Below, one piece after another: positions 58,682 to 64,000 of a stretch of DNA of 64,000 bases. Under the pieces are notes generated by a model. That model was not told where the DNA came from. It did not search any database and saw nothing but the letters and a program-made list of their open reading frames with translations. Within the stretch, counting starts at the first letter, position 1. Every line of letters starts with the position of its first letter. The position numbers and the translations under genes were made by a program. This DNA is from Monocercomonoides exilis. Taxonomy: Eukaryota > Preaxostyla > Oxymonadida > Polymastigidae. The DNA is taken from contig LSRY02000027.1 of assembly GCA_001643675.2 (NCBI GenBank), positions 686,501 through 750,500 on the forward strand, in the 5' to 3' direction.

Positions 58682-61600
58682 TTACATCATCAACGTTGCG
58701 TCCTCTATTTGTTTTTGCTCCTCTTCACTGACATCGTCCTGTGGAATAAGATCCACACTATCATCGTCATCGTAGTCTTCCTGCCCGCTTCTGCCAAAAT
58801 CACCCATCAACTCTCCAGTGAAGCTGTTGATAATCGGTGGTGCATATTCGCTTGGCAACGGAATCATTCCCTGGCCTTCTGCCAGTTCATCATACTGTGT
58901 CGGTTCTGAACCAACAACAGCTCCTTCGACAGTTTCATCAGCATTTCCTTCACCACTCTGTTTCCCAGCTGGATTGGGTGTTGAAGCTTCGCTTGACACC
59001 CTGTTGCTGTCAGATTCAGCCAGTTTAGAAGACACTGTACTTGAGCTTCGATCAGGTACTTCTTCATTCAACAGCAGCCTCAATTGGCTTCTCCGTATGC
59101 TTTTCTCTTTCAGATCGACAATTGTGTCTGTGGAAGCTGACAGCAGGCGCTGCAGTTGCAATGCTCTTTGATCAGCCTGCGTGTGGTGATGATAGAACGA
59201 GTTGCTTAGCAATTCTGAAGGCGTCGGAGAATCACTCGAAATGGAGCTCGCCAATGTCGAAGCTGATTCGTCCATGTAGCCCTGAGAACTAGCACGAGAA
59301 ACAGATGAAGGCGGGATATCTTCGGGAGCAGTGCCACAAGCAACAGGACTGGATTCTTTAGCTTCATCTGATTCTTTTGATTCTTTTGCTTGTTCGAGTC
59401 TTCGTTTTTCCTCAGCCTCTTGCTCTTCCAGTTCAGCCAATCTCTGCATCAGCCTTGTCCTCTCCTCTTCGATGTCTTCCATTATCTCATACAATCTTTC
59501 TCCCAATTCTCTCACCCAGTCAATTCCGTATTCTTTCTCCATCTCTGCAATGATCCGTGGCAGCTCTGCTTCAAAGTCCACCTCTCCGCAGAGATCAGGA
59601 TCAGCAGAAGACAGCTTAATCTCATAGCTCATCTGCAAACGCCTCGAAATCTGTTCAGGAGCTAATGTTGTGGATTGATTCCCAGTTGATTGAATGGCAC
59701 AATTAGATTGAATTTGACCTCTTGTTGTTGAAGTTACAAGTGAGGGTGATGTTGCCAGTTGCTGAGTGCTTTCTCTATTTTCTACTGGCAGCGAAAGAGG
59801 CTCTGGAGCTAATTCCTCGTGTTTGCGTATCGCGTTTTCATCTTCTGTCGGTTTTTCTTCTTCCTTTGAATCATCAGTCTTTTGCGTTCCACTTTGTTCA
59901 GTTTCTTGCGTTTGGTCATTTTCTTCTTTGCTCTTCTCTTTTTCTTCCAGATGTTTGTTTTTAACAATTGTATCCAATTTGTTCAATGCATCTTCAATCG
60001 AACAAGCTTTCATCCTCATCATTGCATTCAAAATGACTCTCGAATCGTATCTCCTCTTCGCCTCTGCCCTTTCTGCTGCTTCAGCCTCTCTTTCCTGAGT
60101 CTTCCGCATGTGCCCTTCAATATCGTCCTCTTCTGTGTGGATGTTGGCCTCCTCGTCTGCCATAATCGTGTCCATGTGGCAGAGCGGGCCGTACTGAATC
60201 ACATCAACCGTCAACACAGGCGCCACATGCGTCTCATCAACCACAGAACTGGGGAATGTCACAAGTGTGTTGTGGAATGCAATATATTTCGTGATCTGTG
60301 TCAGAATTGAACCAAGTGTTGATAGTTTCAAGTAGTGTGACGACGACATCTGGGCATAGTCAGATAAAGCAGAGAAGAACGATGGATCATTGCCCTGTAT
60401 AGGTGGAGGCAGCTTCGGTGAATTTGAGGCAGTTGAGATGAATGAAGAAGAAGTCAGCGAGGCAGATGCTTGAGTCGTCTGCGGTGAAATAGGAACATGA
60501 GGTGTGGAATCAGCATACATTTGGGTAACAGAACTGCAAGTTTCAGGATGCGACAAGGGGCTTTGGGTGATTGAAGGATTCACAGAATACAGAGATGGGG
60601 AGCTTGTGCCTGTTGAGTGAGAAGAAAGAATAGGAGCATTTTGCACTTTGTTCTGGGATGCAAACACAGAAGATGATTGTGGTGTGCGAGGAGGAGCTGG
60701 AGAAGACAAGACATTGGAAGATGAATACGGCAAATGCGGCTGTGATGATGTGGGCTGAGTGTTTGGCGCTCCAAAGGGAGAAGCAGAAGGCGACGTCAGT
60801 GATGAATTCGGCGAAAGAGGAGTGCGGATGTTTGCGGGTGTGGTGACAGAGTCAGGTGATTGTGGAATTGGCGTGGAGCCACTGCTTCGTGTGTTCGGCT
60901 GGTGAAAGAAGATGCCGTGTGGAGGGCGTGGAAGAGGAAGAGGATGGTTCAAGTTCGAAAGGCCGATGGGAGCAAGCAGTGTTTCAGGAAGCGGCTGGAG
61001 TATAGCAGAGGTAGAGGTGTTGGAAGGATTGTAGTAATCGCGGAGGGTTCGGAGGAGGACAGAAACGAATGTGGAAGATGAGAAAAATTGCATAGGCGAT
61101 TGTGGGTGAAGAGATGGGGAGTGTAAAGAAGCAGGAGAAATGGTAGAGGTAGAGGGATATAAAGTAGAAGAGAAAGAAGGATTTACAGGATAATGTGTGA
61201 AAGACGAAGAGGTTGATGTGTGGAGGGTGTAGTTATGGAACAAAGAAGAAGAAGGCAAATTAGAAGAAGAAAACATAGGTGATTGGCGATTCTCTGAAAG
61301 TGGTGATTGGGATAAGCTTGGATGTGCAGCATGCTGATGGAGGGTATTTATTGTTGGTGAAGAGTTCATCGAATTTGACGGAGAAGAAATGGAAGATGGA
61401 GAGCGGATGTAAGTCGAGGTTGGGGAAAGAGATTTAGAAATAAGTGAGTCAAGTGCGGTGTTGTTGGGTAAAGAGAAATTCTGAGGTGAATGTGAGATTG
61501 GGATGGAAGATACAAGCGTGGGTGAGGCAGAGGTGTTGGAGAGTGAAGGAAGTGAGCAGGAAGAAGGAGAATTGTTGGCAGAAGCAGAATGAGCGTAAAC

Positions 61601-62773
61601 AGAATCACCAGAATGAACAGGAACAACTGGTGCAACTGCAACAGCAACAGCTGCAGGCGATGCTGGCGGGGTTGGTGTTGATGGTTGATTGGGATCTGAA
61701 GAAGAAGAAGGAGCAGAAGAGAAAGAGGAAGAGAGAGAAGAAGAAGCAGAAGAAGCAGACAGTGTCGGAGGCACAGCAGCCGGCTGAGTGCCTGCACGGA
61801 ACTGCCAGCTGCTGCTTGTCTCACACTGTGCCAGTTTGGATGAAGCTCTCACACCCTGCGACTCATCATGATGCATAATGCGTCCATCATAGCCAGTGGC
61901 TACCATTGCCAACGGCATTGATTGCGTTGACTGCATCGAAGACAGAAGATTCGATTCGTGTGTCTCTTTGGCTCGCATTTTGCTTTCTCGCTTCAGTGCT
62001 TTTTCTTCTTTTTCTCTCATTTTCTCCTCCAAAAGTCTCAAGTTGCGGTAGTTCTCCAGCCCATCCTTCTTGTTCTTCTTCAGTTTGGCCTCTGCGATCT
62101 TCGCTTCCCTCATCATCCGCTCGACCATCAGCACACGCGATGCCACCAGCGCTGCTGTCGTCTCCCCAGCAATCAGCTCTGTCTGCGGCGGCGTCAGCTT
62201 CAGCAGCAGCACACTCGCCTCGTTCGGACCACAGTAGTCATACGCAGAGAACACAGTGACCACTCTGTTTTCGTGTGAAGCAGCAAACCCTCTCGGGAAG
62301 AACTGATGCGCCCTGACCAGCATATCAATCCTGTTCGACGCCATGAATCTTCGGCAGGTGTCTAACGAGTAAGGACATCTGTTCCCATTGGGCAAGTCAA
62401 CATCACCGGGATCTGCCCACAGCGTGGTGTGCTGAATGTCCTGCATTCGATAGCGTGGGTGTCCAAAGTTCCAGCGTCTTGCAGAGGGGTCCTCACACTC
62501 TGCAAAGTAGTCGAAGCGGCTCATCTTCGGCATCTCCTCCTCGACATTCAGGCAAGGCACCATCGATGTGAATCCCCCGTGGCAGATGAGGATGCGCCGC
62601 TCTTCGATGAACGGAGCAGGAGGAGGAGAAGGAAGAAGGGAGGCTTTTGTGAGGAGGGCGGAGTGGTGGGCTTTGAGGAGCTCGGTGAATGTGGACGGGA
62701 ATGCGGAGGAAAGGAGAAGAGGCGGCGGGATGAAGGGAGGGGGAGGAAGATATGTGGAAAGAGGATGAGAAAG

Positions 62774-62804
<31 letters not shown>

Positions 62805-64000
62805 TTGTCCAATGGCTGCAGAGCAGAGGTAGATTGCTGTGGTGAACTGATAAAAGAAGGTCGAAGATATTCTGGTTTCTGAATTAGGTTGGCATATCCT
62901 TTGCTGCTATTGTAGTTGCTGTTGATTCCATAACTCTCAGAGGAACTGCTATTCCCGGCTGGATTTGAGCACGAAAGAGAATCAAAGCTGAGCAAACCAG
63001 TGGACGAGGCAAGCGGAACTGATTCTTGTGTTGATCGATTGTTAGCAGTATTTTCATTGGAGCCTATCATTTGTTGTTGTTGTTGCTCTTTCAATGAATT
63101 CTTTGTCTCCAAAGATGACAACGATGATGAATTGAGCAGACTTTTATGGAATGATTCGATAAAGCGTGCTCTGCGTGCGCTTCGTTCGTTTTCTCCCTTT
63201 TCTGACTCCGACATATTCTCAATATGAGGAATAACAGGAAGTGGAGGATGGTACTTCAGAGTAGCCAAGATAGAAATAGGCATGTTGTTGAACAGATCCA
63301 AGAAGCGTGCATAGAGTGGATGCTTCACCCGATACTCATATCTTCCATACTGGTTCAAAATACGAGCGCCAGGTGGCAGTTCCAATGGAAATTTCTCAAA
63401 CAGCTCTTCATTGAAACCCCAGTCAAACGATCGATAGGACTCGTGATTCCCTCTCATCATAAACACGCGATGAGGCAGTGCCAGACGGTACAGCAGGAGC
63501 AACAGAATCACTTCGAGTGAGTTTTTCCCTCTGTCCACGTAGTCTCCCAGGAACACCACACACGACCTCCCATGTGGAGCAGTGATGACCTGGTCGAGCA
63601 CTTCGAGTGCAGAGCGGAGGGAGTTCAATGAGCCATGTATATCCCCCACAACCAGCAGCCCATGCATGTTGTCACGTTCGTCTGCAGTGCCTGGATCAGG
63701 CGCGTTGTCGCAGGAAGCGTCGATCCGAGCAGAGTGAGAGAGGAGAAGAGGCTTCGAATGAGGAGGAAGTGGGGGCATTCCTGTGGATGGATTGGCTTGT
63801 GACTCAGTTTCATTGGGATTATTGCAATCGGGTGAGTCAATAGAGGATATGATCTTTTTGTAGGCTGTGATAGTCTCCATCGAAAGTGGGTTGTCGTATT
63901 CATCGCTGCACTTGTTCTTTGTGAAAGCATCTTCATCCAAATCTTTCCCATTATTATTATCAGCACTTTTCCCATTTGAATTAACTTTTCCTTTCCTTTT
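58682..64000 (-). CDS. PPP-family Ser/Thr phosphatase with large C-terminal extension (5' partial)
   Basis: The frame is open to the right window edge, so the true start lies beyond it; no in-window ATG upstream of the domain is compelling. At least 1,752 residues are present. Metallophosphatase motifs appear in order: GDIHG (near 63640), GDYVDRG (63540), RGNHE (63445), then CHGGF (62585), RAHQ (62310) and VFSAYDYCG (62250). They form the di-metal site of PP1/PP2A/calcineurin-like enzymes. Between the RGNHE half and CHGGF lies an extra low-complexity insertion of roughly 210 residues (about 62600-63230), including Gln and Ser runs. The remaining 1,200 residues are Ser/Pro-rich, with a coiled coil (EEERTRLMQRLAELEEQEAEE near 59400-59480) and an acidic C-terminus. 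Regulatory subunits or localisation signals cannot be named, and the subfamily is unclear. Confidence 0.88.

Noticed and set aside
1-64000. tRNA, rRNA, CRISPR array or bacterial-style operon
   Set aside because: I looked for tRNA B-box-like patterns, regularly spaced repeats and ribosome-binding sites in the gaps and found none that hold together.

Overview
This window comes from an AT-rich, intron-bearing microbial eukaryote that uses the standard genetic code. Introns are short and mostly 42-325 bases. They use GT-AG ends, and most donors read GT[A/T]TGN, with GTTTGA the commonest. Coding DNA is full of TCN microsatellites encoding poly-Ser and of Lys/Glu-rich tracts. These features, plus one gene (36162-37555) that looks like a lineage-specific family I recall from Monocercomonoides proteomes, suggest an oxymonad (Preaxostyla). 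That assignment is an inference and no search was possible.

Layout. 1492-3924 (+) is a large-subunit KatE-type catalase. 4318-5754 (-) is COP9 signalosome subunit 2 with one intron. 6265-26053 (+) is a Gcn1 homologue that I assemble from 13 exons into a protein of about 6,099 residues, more than twice the usual size. 26137-26761 (+) is eIF4E with one intron, 83 bases after Gcn1. 27238-34930 (+) is an inositol polyphosphate 5-phosphatase of six exons, whose catalytic domain is interrupted by about 1,600 low-complexity residues. 36162-37555 (-) is the lineage-specific family protein, 5' end uncertain. 38398-42067 (-) is a nine-exon double B-box zinc-finger protein. 42068-44190 is a 2.1 kb gene-free, repeat-containing stretch with an A31-G19 homopolymer tract. 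44191-46236 (-) is a seven-exon secreted trypsin-like serine protease. 46457-57034 (+) is a single-exon 3,525-residue protein of unknown function. 57428-58087 (-) is a small disordered Ser/Pro-rich protein. 58682-64000 (-) is a PPP-family protein phosphatase, open at the right window edge, also with a low-complexity insertion in its catalytic domain.

The genes form no operon. Two functional links are worth noting: Gcn1 (amino-acid starvation sensing through Gcn2) sits next to eIF4E (cap binding), both acting on translation initiation; and CSN2 belongs to the cullin-deneddylating COP9 complex. The strongest biological signal is how far conserved enzymes and scaffolds are inflated by in-frame low-complexity DNA, including inside catalytic folds, while catalytic motifs on both sides are kept. 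The catalase also lacks the canonical distal active-site Asn. Exon boundaries are my own reading; all junctions listed keep phase and restore family motifs, but transcript data would be needed to confirm them.
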